This document shows, piece after piece, positions 36,625-45,301 of a stretch of 64,000 bases of DNA. The stretch is from NCBI GenBank assembly GCA_963835595.1, contig CAWIGL010000002.1:1984001-2048000 (forward strand), in the 5' to 3' direction. How positions within the stretch are numbered: the first letter of the stretch is position 1; each line of letters begins with the position of its first letter. The translations under genes were made by a program, and so were the position numbers. The stretch comes from CAWEPK01 sp963835595 (GTDB lineage: Bacteria; Desulfobacterota; Syntrophorhabdia; Syntrophorhabdales; WCHB1-27). Under the pieces are notes generated by a model. That model saw only the letters and a list, made by a program, of their open reading frames with translations. It did no database searches and was not told the origin of the DNA.

Positions 36625-36981
36625 TCGAAGATACCTCCGTGCTTTTGAATCGTTTTCCCGAAAAACCGGTTGGCTTCAGCGCCATCCCTGGAACTAGCTT
36701 ATTACGAGACAATTGCCAAAAAAGCGCCGCGGCATTCTGCCCCACGTGCGCCTTCTCGCAAGCCCTTGTATGCCCTGTACGGCCCGGTAGCAGTACCGTA
36801 CAATCCATATTTTAACCCAATACATGGCCCGTTTCAATCAATATAACGCAATTGTCCCTGGATACGCCGTTCCCCCCGGGGCGGACGCCTTCGACGCCGT
36901 CCAGGTTTTTTGGAAAAATGGCGGAAATACTGTCCGTCCTGGATAGACACGACACGCCTTGCGGTTTGTTCTCCGGCTTTG
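36625..36981 (-). other. 357-bp non-coding gap
   Basis: Only short shadow ORFs without ribosome sites are seen between the ATP-grasp gene and mgsA. An AT-rich stretch around 36810-36850 may hold the ATP-grasp promoter. I see no hairpin followed by a T-run. Confidence 0.35.
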
Positions 36982-37449
36982 TTACAGATCGACGAGCCTT
37001 TTGGCGTAGGAATCGTAATCGGGCGGCACCGGCTCATACGTCTCGTCCATCAGGGGGGACGACATGATGAAATCGGCGGTTGCCCGGTTGCAGCCTATCG
37101 GGACGTTGTAGAGAACGGCAATGCGCAGCAGGGCCTTGACGTCCACGTCGTGAGGATGAGGCTGCATCGGGTCCCAAAGGAATATGACCGCGTCGATCTT
37201 GCCTTCGACGATCATGGCGCCCAATTGCTGGTCGCCTCCGAGCGGCCCGGACTTCAACCGCTCAAGGTGATAGTCGAACTGGTTTTCTTCCAGCTTCTTT
37301 TGAATCACTCCCTCGATCAGCTTCCCCGTCGTCCCCGTGCAGACGAGTCTGTGCTTTACGAGCGACTTGTAGTTATATTCGAACCATTCGATCAGGTCCT
37401 TCTTGCGGTTGTCGTGTGCGACGAGCGCTATGGTCTTGATGTTCTCCAT
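36982..37449 (-). CDS. mgsA: methylglyoxal synthase
   Basis: Read from ATG 37449 (GGGGAGATG leader), this 155-residue protein has the MGS-domain motifs VAHDNRKKDLIEW, CTGTTGKLIE, LKSGPLGGDQQLGAMI and FLWDPMQPHPHDVDVKALLR with the catalytic Asp and His residues. It turns dihydroxyacetone phosphate into methylglyoxal, bypassing lower glycolysis under phosphate limitation. A TATAAT box lies at 37492-37487. Confidence 0.94.
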   Translation of the reverse strand: MENIKTIALVAHDNRKKDLIEWFEYNYKSLVKHRLVCTGTTGKLIEGVIQKKLEENQFDYHLERLKSGPLGGDQQLGAMIVEGKIDAVIFLWDPMQPHPHDVDVKALLRIAVLYNVPIGCNRATADFIMSSPLMDETYEPVPPDYDSYAKRLVDL

Positions 37450-37577
37450 AATCATCTCCCCTTCGGCCGTCTATTTCCGGCGAGCCATTATACCATATGC
37501 ATCCAAAGTTAAGAAAAGAAGGGGAAAGGGCTAAGAGTCCGTAAATTCCTGTCGGTATCCGTCCTGCATTAAAACTG

Positions 37578-37607
37578 TTGACGTTTTGCCGATATTAAAT
37601 GTAATGT
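37578..37607 (+). promoter_or_regulatory. putative promoter of tctCBA
   Basis: TTGACG (37578-37583) and TAATGT (37602-37607) are 18 bases apart, 48 bases before the tctC start. Confidence 0.45.
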
Positions 37608-37654
37608 ACAAACGAAGGGAAACGAAAACCCAAAAAAACGACGCGGGGTGGACC

Positions 37655-38619
37655 ATGAAGAAGACGGCGCTTTCAGCCGCGATAGCTGTTGTCCTGATTG
37701 CTTGGCTTTTTTCCAACGTCTGTAGCGCCCAGCAGGAGAAGCCCTTCCCGACCAGGCAGATCACCTACACGATCTGTTTCGATCCCGGGGGACAGTCGGA
37801 CAGGGTGGCGCGGATGCAGCAGCCGCATCTGAGCAAGCTGTTCAAGCAAAAAGTGATAATCGACTATAAGGTAGGCGGCGGAGGCGCGCTCGGATTGAAA
37901 GAGAGCTCGTCAGGGCCAAGCCTGACGGCTACAGCGTGGCCGGGTTCAATGTGCCGCACATTATTTTGCAGCCGATGCAGCAAGAGGTCGGCTACAAGAC
38001 CGAGCAGATAATGCCCCTCGTTCTTTTCCAGAGGACGCCTCTCGCGCTGACGGTCCTCGATACGAGCAATATAAAGTCGCTCCGGGAGTTCATCGACCAG
38101 GCAAAGAAGAACCCCGGAAAGATGACGGTAGGCGGCTCCGGCACGTTTTCCGGCTACCACATGGCGGCCCTGCGCTTCGAGAAGATGACCGGGACAAAAT
38201 TGACGTACGTGCCGTTTACGGGCACTGCGCCCCAGATGACGGCCTTTCTCGGCGGCCACATCGACGCCATTTTCGGCACTTCCGACGACCTGACGCGCTA
38301 CAAAGACAAGGTGCGGGTCTTCGCGTTTGCCACGGACAAGCGGTTCTCCGAGTTCCCGGACGTGCCCACCTTCAAGGAGCTGAAGTACGATTTCATCGAG
38401 GTGGTGGACCGTGGGGTTGCCTGCCCGCCTAAGACGCCCGCATACATCATGAAAAAGCTCGAAGCCGTCTTCCTCGAGGTGTCGAAGCTTCCAGAGATAC
38501 AGTCGCAGATGAAAAGGGACGGGTTCATCCCCATCTCGATGGGCAGCGAGGAAAGCAAGGCGTACATCGCAAGGATGACGCAGGTCTATAAGGAGCTTGT
38601 GGCCGGGCTGAAGAAGTGA
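37655..38619 (+). CDS. tctC: TctC-family tripartite tricarboxylate binding protein (frameshifted)
   Basis: From ATG 37655 a signal peptide (to VCSAQ) and PFPTRQITYTICFDPGGQSD are in frame; at 37901-37905 an extra AG (or one missing base) breaks it, after which KPDGYSVAGFNVPHII, GGSGTFSGYHMAALRFE and GVACPPKTPAYIMKKLE continue to the end. Corrected length is about 320 residues. TctC-type (Bug) proteins bind carboxylates in the periplasm and deliver them to TctAB. The shift falls in an AGAG repeat. Confidence 0.88.
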
Positions 38620-38629
38620 CGGACCGCCC

Positions 38630-39100
38630 ATGAAAACCCAACGCTCGGCGGACATAAGCAGCGGGATATTCCTGGCGGTGTTGGGAATCGTCATCCTGGC
38701 CGCCTCGGCCGGGATCAGAGGCGGGCTGGAGGAGCGCCTGCCGCCCAGGACGCTCCCGTATACGATGGGTTTCTTCGTCCTTTTCGGCGGCGTCCTCCTG
38801 GCGATCAAGGCCTGGCGGTTCAAGGGCGAGAACCCGCCGATCAACTGGCCGGACAGGACGGGGGCCAGGCATGTCCTCGTAACGCTTGTCAGCCTCTCCG
38901 CCTACCTGGCCTTGATAGAACCCATCGGTATGCCCATAGCCACTGCGCTCTACATCTCTTTTTCGGTCTGGTACCTGCAAAAGGGGCGTTACAGGATCCT
39001 TTACGCGGCCATAACGGGCATATTGTCGGCGGCCGTTGTTTTCTTCCTGTTCATGCAGTTCCTGGAGCTTTCGTTTCCCGCCGGCATCTTGCAACGATAG
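38630..39100 (+). CDS. tctB: TctB-family small membrane subunit
   Basis: This 156-residue protein has four hydrophobic segments (GIFLAVLGIVILAAS, MGFFVLFGGVLLAIKAW, a pair around 85-110, and AVVFFLFMQFLELSF) and the conserved LPPRTLPYTMG and YLALIEPIGMPIATALY. It is the four-helix accessory subunit of the TTT transporter. It starts 10 bases after tctC. Confidence 0.9.
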   Translation: MKTQRSADISSGIFLAVLGIVILAASAGIRGGLEERLPPRTLPYTMGFFVLFGGVLLAIKAWRFKGENPPINWPDRTGARHVLVTLVSLSAYLALIEPIGMPIATALYISFSVWYLQKGRYRILYAAITGILSAAVVFFLFMQFLELSFPAGILQR

Positions 39101-39109
39101 GAGGGCGTC

Positions 39110-40621
39110 TTGCTTTTTTCCTGGGATTACCTGCTGCAAGGGTTCATAACGGCCTGCACCTGGCAGAACCTGCTCTGGGCCACCGTTGGCTGCCTGATAG
39201 GGACCCTCATCGGGGTACTGCCGGGGATCGGCCCTTCGTCCGGCATAGCCATCCTGCTGCCCCTGACGACGATCCTTCCCCCCACGTCGGCCATCATCAT
39301 GATGGCTGCGATCTATTACGGGGCGATGTACGGAGGCTCCACAACGGCCATCGTCGTCAACATACCGGGAGAGGCGTCTTCCGTCCCCACCGCCCTCGAC
39401 GGCTACGCAATGGCGAAACAGGGGCGGGCAGGTCCCGCCCTTGCCATATCCGCGATATCTTCTTTCTTCGCCGGGACCCTGAGCCTCGTGGGGCTCACTT
39501 TTTTTGCGCCTGTGCTCGCGAACTTTGCCCTCGCCTTCGGCCCGCCGGAATATTTCGCCCTGATGTTCATGGGCCTGAGCCTTATTATCAGTCTTTCCGG
39601 GAGGGCGCTGCTCAAAGGGGTCATCTCGATGGCCCTGGGGCTTACCGCCTCCCTGATCGGGCAGAACCCCCTTACGGGCGCTGCCCGCCTCACCTTCGGC
39701 TCCATCGACATGATGGCAGGGATCAATTTCATCAGCGTCATTATCGGCCTTTTCGCCATCAGCGAGATCATGATAAACGTCGAACATTCGATAAACCTCA
39801 TGTACGACACGAAGACGCTCGACTGGATGCCCAAGTGGAGGGATATAAGGCGGTGCATCGGCGCGATGCTCCGCTCGACGGGCATAGGCTTCTTCCTCGG
39901 CCTCCTGCCGGGCTGCGCCCCGGCGGTGACTACCTTCGTGGCGTATGACGTCGAGAAGCGCGTGTCGAAACACCCGGAGGAGTTCGGAAAGGGCGCCATC
40001 GAGGGCGTCGCCGCCCCGGAGGGCGCGAACAACGCGACAACGAGCGGCGGCTTCGTCCCGCTCTTCGCCTTTGGCCTTCCCACGGGACCGGCCTTAGCCG
40101 TCCTTTTGGGCGGGCTCATGATGTACGGTCTTCAGCCCGGCCCCATGCTGTTCAAGCAAAACCCTCAGTTCGTATGGGCCGTGATCGCGAGCATGTACAT
40201 AGGCAACATCATCCTCCTCGTGCTCAACCTCCCCCTAGTCGGCATGTGGGCGCGCATCGCGCTCATCCCCTTCCCCGTCCTCGGGCCCCTCATCATCCTC
40301 TTTTCAGTGATCGGCGCCTTCAGCATCCGGTTTATGCTATTCGACGTCTGGGTGGCGCTCATATTCGGCGTCATCGGATACGTGATGCGCAAATTGGGGT
40401 TCCCCATCGCGCCGATGGTCCTCGCCACGATCCTTGCCCCGATGCTGGAGACGTCGCTGCAGCAATCACTCCTCATTTCCCAGGGCTCTCCCCTGATTTT
40501 CTTCACCCGTCCCATCGCCGTCGTATTCATGGTCCTCGCCTTTCTTTCCATCGGCAGGGGCATATGGGTGCAGATAAAGACGCGCGCCCCGGAGATGGCG
40601 ATGGAGGACGCTGAATCGTAA
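39110..40621 (+). CDS. tctA: TctA-family transport subunit
   Basis: This 503-residue, 11-12 helix protein starts at TTG 39110 (GGAGGG site). It has the signature GTLIGVLPGIGPSSGIAILLP, YYGAMYGGSTTAIVVNIPGE with CIPGE-type loop, and GLLPGCAPAVTTFVAYDVEK. It is the ion-coupled translocator of the TctABC system for citrate or other carboxylates; the substrate is unknown. The order C-B-A is common. Confidence 0.95.
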   Translation: MLFSWDYLLQGFITACTWQNLLWATVGCLIGTLIGVLPGIGPSSGIAILLPLTTILPPTSAIIMMAAIYYGAMYGGSTTAIVVNIPGEASSVPTALDGYAMAKQGRAGPALAISAISSFFAGTLSLVGLTFFAPVLANFALAFGPPEYFALMFMGLSLIISLSGRALLKGVISMALGLTASLIGQNPLTGAARLTFGSIDMMAGINFISVIIGLFAISEIMINVEHSINLMYDTKTLDWMPKWRDIRRCIGAMLRSTGIGFFLGLLPGCAPAVTTFVAYDVEKRVSKHPEEFGKGAIEGVAAPEGANNATTSGGFVPLFAFGLPTGPALAVLLGGLMMYGLQPGPMLFKQNPQFVWAVIASMYIGNIILLVLNLPLVGMWARIALIPFPVLGPLIILFSVIGAFSIRFMLFDVWVALIFGVIGYVMRKLGFPIAPMVLATILAPMLETSLQQSLLISQGSPLIFFTRPIAVVFMVLAFLSIGRGIWVQIKTRAPEMAMEDAES

Positions 40622-40700
40622 GTCTACGGGGAAACAGGGTGTTTTTGGTGCGGTTGATGTGAGAGCGCGTGGTCTTGGGAGGGAGCGGCCTTCTTCTTTT

Positions 40701-41099
40701 TCAGACGTCCGGGTAATGCTCCAGGTGCAGGCCTTTCTCCCTTTGCCGTTCGACGGGCACTCCGAAAACAGTGCGGGCCTTCCGTAGGGCGTCTTCTTCT
40801 ATCTCGTTGTACCACAGCCTGAATTTCTCCGTCAGCGTCCTGCCGTAGTCGGTCAGCCGATAGCCCTTCCTGTAGCTTCCCGTCTTCTCGATCAGCTTGT
40901 AGCCGAGCACGGATTCCGTCTTCTTTATCTTCCCCCATGCGGCCCGGTACGACATACCAAGCTCGTCAGCGGCCTTCAGCAGAGAGCCGTGGTATTCGAT
41001 GCGCTCCAGCAGCTCGGCGCGCCCCGGTCCGAAAAACATCCCTTCCTTCGTCTCCAGCCAGAGGTGAAGGTGCATAATGCAGCCTTGTTTAGTCAGCAT
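40701..41099 (-). CDS. ModE-like N-terminal winged-helix regulator
   Basis: This 132-residue protein starts at ATG 41099 with GGAGGTTG upstream. It has the ModE/LysR-type HTH ELLERIEYHGSLLKAADELG then MSYRAAWGKIKKTESVLG, without the molybdate-binding TOBE domains of full ModE. Such stand-alone proteins act as molybdate- or carbon-linked regulators. It is convergent with tctA, so control of that operon is possible but not shown. Confidence 0.82.
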   Translation of the reverse strand: MLTKQGCIMHLHLWLETKEGMFFGPGRAELLERIEYHGSLLKAADELGMSYRAAWGKIKKTESVLGYKLIEKTGSYRKGYRLTDYGRTLTEKFRLWYNEIEEDALRKARTVFGVPVERQREKGLHLEHYPDV

Positions 41100-41236
41100 C
41101 GGTACAACCTCCTCCGAAGGATCGCGACAAGGACATCATGATATCGGCTCAGGACAAAGTCAATAAAAAAAGCCGGCACTCCTCCCCCCCCCTGCCGGGC
41201 AAGGCTCGAAAGCACTGAAAACACCGACCACCCAGA

Positions 41237-41317
41237 GGCAGGGCTTCAAGCCGTTTTTCGCAAGCGAGCTATCGCGGACGTATTAAGCGAGCGGCGAAAG
41301 AACGGCGAAGCCCTGCC
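41237..41317. repeat. long imperfect hairpin with GCAGGGCTTC arms
   Basis: Arms GGCAGGGCTTC (41237-41247) and GAAGCCCTGCC (41307-41317) pair perfectly and the stem extends inward (GCCGTTTTTCGC with GCGAAAGAACGGC). The same arm sequence recurs at 44060-44101. It occupies the gap between the ModE-like and pentapeptide genes. Confidence 0.65.
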
Positions 41318-41391
41318 GAGATAGACGGCGAAACCCCATAGAAAGGCTGGCGGGTTGCGGGGCCTGCATGGGTTGAGCGGCCGGGCGGCTG

Positions 41392-41964
41392 TTATTGCGG
41401 AGGGGGGATCAGGGGGGTCCTTCGGAGGTCTTTTTGCTTAGAGGGCCTCTTCTCCGGCGCGGGCTCACCCGCCTTGCACGATCCTGTCGAGCCTTCGAGG
41501 CATTTCTTCCCGTCCGTCCACGTAGCGTCGCTCAGGTTGGCCCCGGAGAAATCGGCCGCAGCCACGTTCGCCCCGGACAAATCGGCCCCGGACAGGTCCG
41601 CGCCCTGAAATTTTGCCCCGATCAGCCGGCCGCCTGAAAGATTGGCCTTCGTCAGCCTGGCGTGCCACAGGTTCGCGTAAGAGAGGTCCGCCCCCGAAAG
41701 GTCCGCGCCGGACAGGTCTGCCCCCGAAAGGTTGCCGCTCGACAAATCGGCGCCTGCCATCTTTGCGCCCGCGATCTTTGCGTTGGTGAGCTTCACGTCG
41801 TTCATCACCCTGCCCGCCATATCGGCGGCCGTGAGGTCGCAGTCCTCGCACCTGTTCGTGTTCTTGACCTTTTCCAGGTCGGCCGGGTTGAACCCGTAGC
41901 ACACGCCTGTTAAAAGAGACAAAATGAGAAGCGCTCTCCCTGCCCGCTCCGTCGTCATTCTCAT
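41392..41964 (-). CDS. secreted pentapeptide-repeat protein
   Basis: Read from ATG 41964, this 190-residue protein has a signal peptide (RALLILSLLTGVCYG), a CEDCDL motif, and about 15 pentapeptide repeats of the A(D/N)LSG type (GADLSGADLSGADLSYANL). The C-terminus is Pro/Lys-rich. Pentapeptide proteins form a right-handed quadrilateral beta helix; function here is unknown. It follows the ECF sigma/anti-sigma/Spy-like genes on the same strand and may belong to that regulon. Confidence 0.75.
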   Translation of the reverse strand: MRMTTERAGRALLILSLLTGVCYGFNPADLEKVKNTNRCEDCDLTAADMAGRVMNDVKLTNAKIAGAKMAGADLSSGNLSGADLSGADLSGADLSYANLWHARLTKANLSGGRLIGAKFQGADLSGADLSGANVAAADFSGANLSDATWTDGKKCLEGSTGSCKAGEPAPEKRPSKQKDLRRTPLIPPPQ

Positions 41965-42025
41965 CGACCCCCAAGTGAAGGCTGCAATAAAGGGCATCGC
42001 TTCCCGCCGTCCGGGACCTGCAATC

Positions 42026-42403
42026 TTACCTGTCACGTGCGCGCCTGTGCTGCCGGAACCTTTCCCTGAGTATATCAAATTTCTTCTTCTGGTCCTCATT
42101 GAGCTGGCTCCGTATCTCGGCGAAGCTCCCATCCACGATCCGCTCCGCCTCCGGCCGCGTCTGTAAATAATGCTCATGTAGCTTTTCTTCCGTCTGATAG
42201 ACGATCTGCCTGATCGCCGCTTTCTGTTGCTCCGAGAGGTCCAGCTTTTTCGAAAAGACCCGCATAAGCCGCTCGGCCCTTGCCTTGCGGTCGGGGAAGG
42301 GGTGATACGTGCGCTTCAGGTAAAATTGGGCGCCCATCGACCCGATAAGGATGCCCAGGAGGAGCACCAGGGCCACACCGGCTACAGGCTTCCATTTCCT
42401 CAT
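42026..42403 (-). CDS. Spy/CpxP-like periplasmic protein
   Basis: This 125-residue protein has an N-terminal membrane anchor or signal (VAGVALVLLLGILIGSMGA) followed by an all-helical part with KLDLSEQQKAAIRQIV and LNEDQKKKFDILRERF, which resemble the two LTxxQ motifs of Spy, CpxP and periplasmic heavy-metal sensors. It is likely a chaperone or stress sensor. It lies 9 bases after the membrane protein gene in the ECF operon. Confidence 0.7.
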   Translation of the reverse strand: MRKWKPVAGVALVLLLGILIGSMGAQFYLKRTYHPFPDRKARAERLMRVFSKKLDLSEQQKAAIRQIVYQTEEKLHEHYLQTRPEAERIVDGSFAEIRSQLNEDQKKKFDILRERFRQHRRARDR

Positions 42404-42412
42404 TGCGTCCCC

Positions 42413-42733
42413 CTATACCCCGAATACCTGGCTAAGAACGGCCTCTTCCGTGCTGTTCAGGAAAGATTGGAGCGGATCGGCCTGGGCAGCAGACCCGAGG
42501 GTGAGCAGAAGGGCGATCAGCACGACCGCGAGGAGGCAGGAAACAGGGGCAAGCCGCCATACCAGGTCCCCGAACGCCGGCAGGAACCGCTCCTGGCGGC
42601 CGGGTGCGTCCGCTTCCCGTATGCGCGCCATGACCCTGTCGCCCAATTGTCCGCGGGCTTGCGCGCCTTCCCTCGCCCTGTAGGCCTGCCTCAGTATTGC
42701 GTCCAGCTTCTGGTCGGGATCGAAAATATTCAT
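42413..42733 (-). CDS. putative anti-sigma factor (membrane)
   Basis: This 106-residue protein has a charged cytoplasmic N-terminus (LDAILRQAYRAREGA), one membrane helix (LAPVSCLLAVVLIALLLTL) and a short outside tail. Its start overlaps the ECF sigma gene by 4 bases (ATGA). This gene order and layout suggest an anti-sigma factor, but no classical zinc motif (HxxxCxxC) is present, so the assignment rests on context. Confidence 0.6.
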   Translation of the reverse strand: MNIFDPDQKLDAILRQAYRAREGAQARGQLGDRVMARIREADAPGRQERFLPAFGDLVWRLAPVSCLLAVVLIALLLTLGSAAQADPLQSFLNSTEEAVLSQVFGV

Positions 42734-43326
42734 CGATCGCTCCTTTTTCCGTTTTGATTGGTGAGCAGCCCCCGGAGCTTCCTCCGGGAGCGAAAGAGCC
42801 GCACCTTGACGTTCGCCGAGGTCCAGCCGAGAAGCGCAGCCGCCTCTTTTATCGAGCGGCCCTCCAGGTAGACGAGCTCCAGCGCCATCCTGTCCCCTGG
42901 CGAGAGCTTCGCCAGCGCGTAATCGAGTATCTCCCCGGCCTCCTTCTGGAGGCCTTTCTCGCGATACGATTCACTCGATGCGTCTGAAAGCGCCTCCTCC
43001 AGCCATGCCTGGTGCCGCTCGGTAAAGGCGCTCACGGGAAGCTCGGCGCATTTGTAGCGCTCCCTCCAGAAATCGTAACACGCCCTCACCGATATTACGG
43101 AGAGCCAGACCGGGAAGCTGCCGTTCTTGAAGGTCGGCAGCGACCGGTAGGCCCGGAAGAAGGCGTCCTGCACGGTGTCGTCGAGGTAGTCGAAGGGCAC
43201 GTGCTTTCTCACGATCCCGACCACGAGGCCTCCATACCTCTCGACCAGGCTGCGAAAAGCGTTGACGTCGCCGTCGAGCACGCGGCGGACAACTTCTGCG
43301 TCTTCCTGGCGGGGAGCATCTTCCAT
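42730..43326 (-). CDS. ECF-type RNA polymerase sigma factor
   Basis: This 198-residue protein has region 2 (AFRSLVERYGGLVVGIVRKH then DTVQDAFFRAYRSLPTF) and region 4 (KLSPGDRMALELVYLEGRSI then ALLGWTSANVKVRLFRSRR), typical of the RpoE/SigW class. It heads a leftward operon with an anti-sigma candidate, a Spy-like protein and a pentapeptide protein, which suggests envelope stress. A strong promoter lies upstream. Confidence 0.92.
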   Translation of the reverse strand: MEDAPRQEDAEVVRRVLDGDVNAFRSLVERYGGLVVGIVRKHVPFDYLDDTVQDAFFRAYRSLPTFKNGSFPVWLSVISVRACYDFWRERYKCAELPVSAFTERHQAWLEEALSDASSESYREKGLQKEAGEILDYALAKLSPGDRMALELVYLEGRSIKEAAALLGWTSANVKVRLFRSRRKLRGLLTNQNGKRSDR

Positions 43327-43335
43327 AGACTCCGT

Positions 43336-43364
43336 ATTATAACCTAACCCGAAGGAATCTTTAA
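43336..43364 (-). promoter_or_regulatory. sigma70-type promoter of the ECF operon
   Basis: On the minus strand TTAAAG (43364-43359) and TATAAT (43341-43336) are 17 bases apart, just before the sigma gene. It is housekeeping-type rather than the AAC/TCT type expected for self-regulation by an ECF factor. Confidence 0.65.
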
Positions 43365-43428
43365 CATATAGTCGGCCGCACGTGCAGGAAGGTTACACGG
43401 AAAGGCCGGGACGCCCGGCGCGCGTCGG

Positions 43429-43444
43429 TGGCACACAACTTGCT
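43429..43444 (+). promoter_or_regulatory. sigma54 promoter
   Basis: TGGCAC, then ACAAC, then TTGCT is an exact match to the -24/-12 consensus with the correct 5-base spacing, 40 bases before ATG 43484. No sigma54 activator is in the window. Confidence 0.75.
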
Positions 43445-43483
43445 CTTATGATCGTATATATCATTGCAGCAGGAGGTGCGGCT

Positions 43484-43885
43484 ATGGGAAAGAAAAGCAT
43501 GGTTTTCATGGTTGTGGCGCTCATCGGGATTTCCCTTCTTTTTCCAGCGAAGAGCCACGCGTGGCGCGGCTGGTACGGTCGCGGCTGGTACGGGCCGGGA
43601 TTCTTTGCAGGCGGCCTCGTTGTCGGTGCGGCCCTGGCGCGGCCCTGGTACGCCCCTCCGCCTGTCTACGTCTATCCGCAGCCTGCGGTCGTCTATACGG
43701 CCCCTCCCCCCGTCTACGCGGCCCCGAGCCGGGGATACGCCTATCAGGCACCGATTGCCCCGCCCCCCGCAATGGCTCCGGCGCCTGCCCCGGAAGGCAA
43801 GGGCCAGTGGGTCGATGTGCCTGGTCAGACCGTGAACGGCCGATGGGTGCCCGACCATAAGGCGTGGGTGCCCGACGCGCAATAA
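43484..43885 (+). CDS. secreted Pro/Tyr/Trp-rich protein
   Basis: Read from ATG 43484 with AGGAGGTG, this 133-residue protein has a signal peptide (FMVVALIGISLLFPAKSHA) then Trp/Gly/Tyr-rich and Pro-rich stretches (WRGWYGRGWYGPGFF, YAPPPVYVYPQPAVVY) and ends in GKGQWVDVPGQTVNGRWVPD. The C-terminal part resembles envelope proteins of the YXWK or RcnB-like kind; I do not assign a family. It is driven by a sigma54-type promoter. Confidence 0.65.
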   Translation: MGKKSMVFMVVALIGISLLFPAKSHAWRGWYGRGWYGPGFFAGGLVVGAALARPWYAPPPVYVYPQPAVVYTAPPPVYAAPSRGYAYQAPIAPPPAMAPAPAPEGKGQWVDVPGQTVNGRWVPDHKAWVPDAQ

Positions 43886-44059
43886 AACGGGGGAAGGAGC
43901 AGGCCGCGCGGCCAATCTTGTCGAAACGCGCCTGTCTTCCTCGACCCTTTTGTCGATGCCTTAAGGCCGCGACATCGGCGCGCCGCAAGACGCGAGCCGG
44001 ACGGCCGGACGCACGGGTCCTCTTCAACTTCATGAAAGATGGCGTTGAGAAGGGGGGAA

Positions 44060-44101
44060 GACGAAGCCCTGCGCCCACTCAACGGCCGGCAGGGCTTCGT
44101 C
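44060..44101. repeat. perfect 13-bp hairpin, related to 41237
   Basis: GACGAAGCCCTGC (44060-44072) and GCAGGGCTTCGTC (44089-44101) are perfect complements with a 16-base loop. It shares the GCAGGGCTTC arm with the hairpin at 41237 and may terminate transcription from 43484, though no T-run follows. Confidence 0.6.
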
Positions 44102-44254
44102 CGGAGGGAAACATCGAGGATGCATTTATTGCTCTGGCTCCCTCGCCTTGATGCGAAGGAGATGGGATTTCCGGCCTTTATTGTATTTATCGGATTCATG
44201 AGGGAAAACTTAAGGCCTCCCGTTCCTCGCCTCCCCCCGCCGCCGATTTCCCGC

Positions 44255-44525
44255 CAGGGCAAACACATTTGAACCTGAGCGTGGAAACGTGCGGGAGATA
44301 CGCTCCCTTCACACGCCGGCACTACGCTCCCGATCAGCGTAAGGCTTCGCTTCGCTTGCTGCGAGACGGAGAGTAAGAGAGGGTACGAGCGACTCGCAGC
44401 ACCGCCTTTTTCAAAGGCGGACGCTCAGGCTCCGCCAACGCTGATACGCGGTCGCTCCGTGATGCGTGTTTCAGGGACGTATCTCCCCTCCCTTAAGGTG
44501 AGATTTCCCAAATGCGCTTGCCCTG
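44255..44525. mobile_element. MITE-like element, copy 1
   Basis: About 271 bp bounded by near-perfect terminal inverted repeats (CAGGGCAAACACATTT and AAATGCGCTTGCCCTG). The interior is nearly the reverse complement of 52084-52356, including a CCGCCTTT...AAAGGCGG hairpin, TACGAGCGACTCGCAGCACC and GCTTCGCTTCGCTTGCTGCGA. There is no ORF; it is non-autonomous. It ends just before the HD gene. Confidence 0.8.
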
Positions 44526-44572
44526 AGATTTCCCGGATGAAAAGCGCCCCTTCTTGTGGTAATCTGCTGAAA

Positions 44573-45154
44573 ATGGACAGGATCACCCCTACCAGGTCCC
44601 AGGCGTTTGAGCTGCTGCGGGAGTACAACTCTAACGCAAGCCTTATCAGGCATGCCCTTGCGGTAGAGGCGGTCATGCTTCACTTTGCCGGCCTGCTCGG
44701 GGAGGCGGACAGGGAGAAGTGGGGCGTAATCGGCCTTGTTCACGACCTCGACTACGAGATGTACCCGGAGAGCCATTGCAGGAAGGTGCGGGAGATCCTC
44801 ACCGAAAGGGGCTGGCCGGAGGATTACATACGGGGCGTGGAGAGCCACGGCTGGGGGCGTTGCTCGGACGTCGAGCCGGTGGAGAGAATGGAAAAGGTCC
44901 TTTACACGATAGACGAGCTGACAGGCTTGATATCCGCAGCCGCAATAGTCCGGCCGGGCAAAAGCATACTCGACCTCCCCGTAAAATCCGTCAGGAAGAA
45001 GTGGAAAGACAGGGCCTTCGCAGCCGGGGTCAACAGGGAGATCATCGAGGAGGGGGCAAAGTCCCTGGGTATGGACCTCGACGTAGTGATCGCGGAGACG
45101 ATAAAGGGCATGCAGGCCGTAGCGGAAGAGATCGGCCTCAAGGGCGGGTTGTAA
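44573..45154 (+). CDS. HD-domain phosphohydrolase
   Basis: Read from ATG 44573 (193 residues), chosen because the longer frame starts inside the MITE. It shows the HD pattern LIRHALAVEAVMLHFA, GVIGLVHDLDYEMYPESH and VESHG near residue 90, as in HDIG hydrolases acting on small phosphates or nucleotides. The substrate is unknown. The MITE ends 47 bases upstream, so its transcription may be affected by that insertion. Confidence 0.8.
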   Translation: MDRITPTRSQAFELLREYNSNASLIRHALAVEAVMLHFAGLLGEADREKWGVIGLVHDLDYEMYPESHCRKVREILTERGWPEDYIRGVESHGWGRCSDVEPVERMEKVLYTIDELTGLISAAAIVRPGKSILDLPVKSVRKKWKDRAFAAGVNREIIEEGAKSLGMDLDVVIAETIKGMQAVAEEIGLKGGL

Positions 45155-45260
45155 ACGATATTCATGACCGGGCGTCCCCTCGCGGATGCTCCTTCGCTAA
45201 AACAGCCGGCAAAAACCAAAACACCCACGAAGATCGTCAACCGACGGCGCGAAGACCGCA

Positions 45261-45289
45261 GGCCCCGTCCCATTGAAGGGGACGGGGCC
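45261..45289. terminator. GC-rich hairpin between HD gene and Nramp gene
   Basis: GGCCCCGTCCC (45261-45271) and GGGACGGGGCC (45279-45289) form a perfect 11-bp stem with a 7-base loop at the convergent ends of two genes. No T-run, so a weak or rho-assisted terminator. Confidence 0.5.
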
Positions 45290-45301
45290 GAATCGGTTCC
45301 G

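Noticed and set aside
38525..39973. 482-residue reverse ORF over tctCBA
   Set aside because: Antisense shadow spanning three coupled forward genes; composition is biased and no domain is visible.
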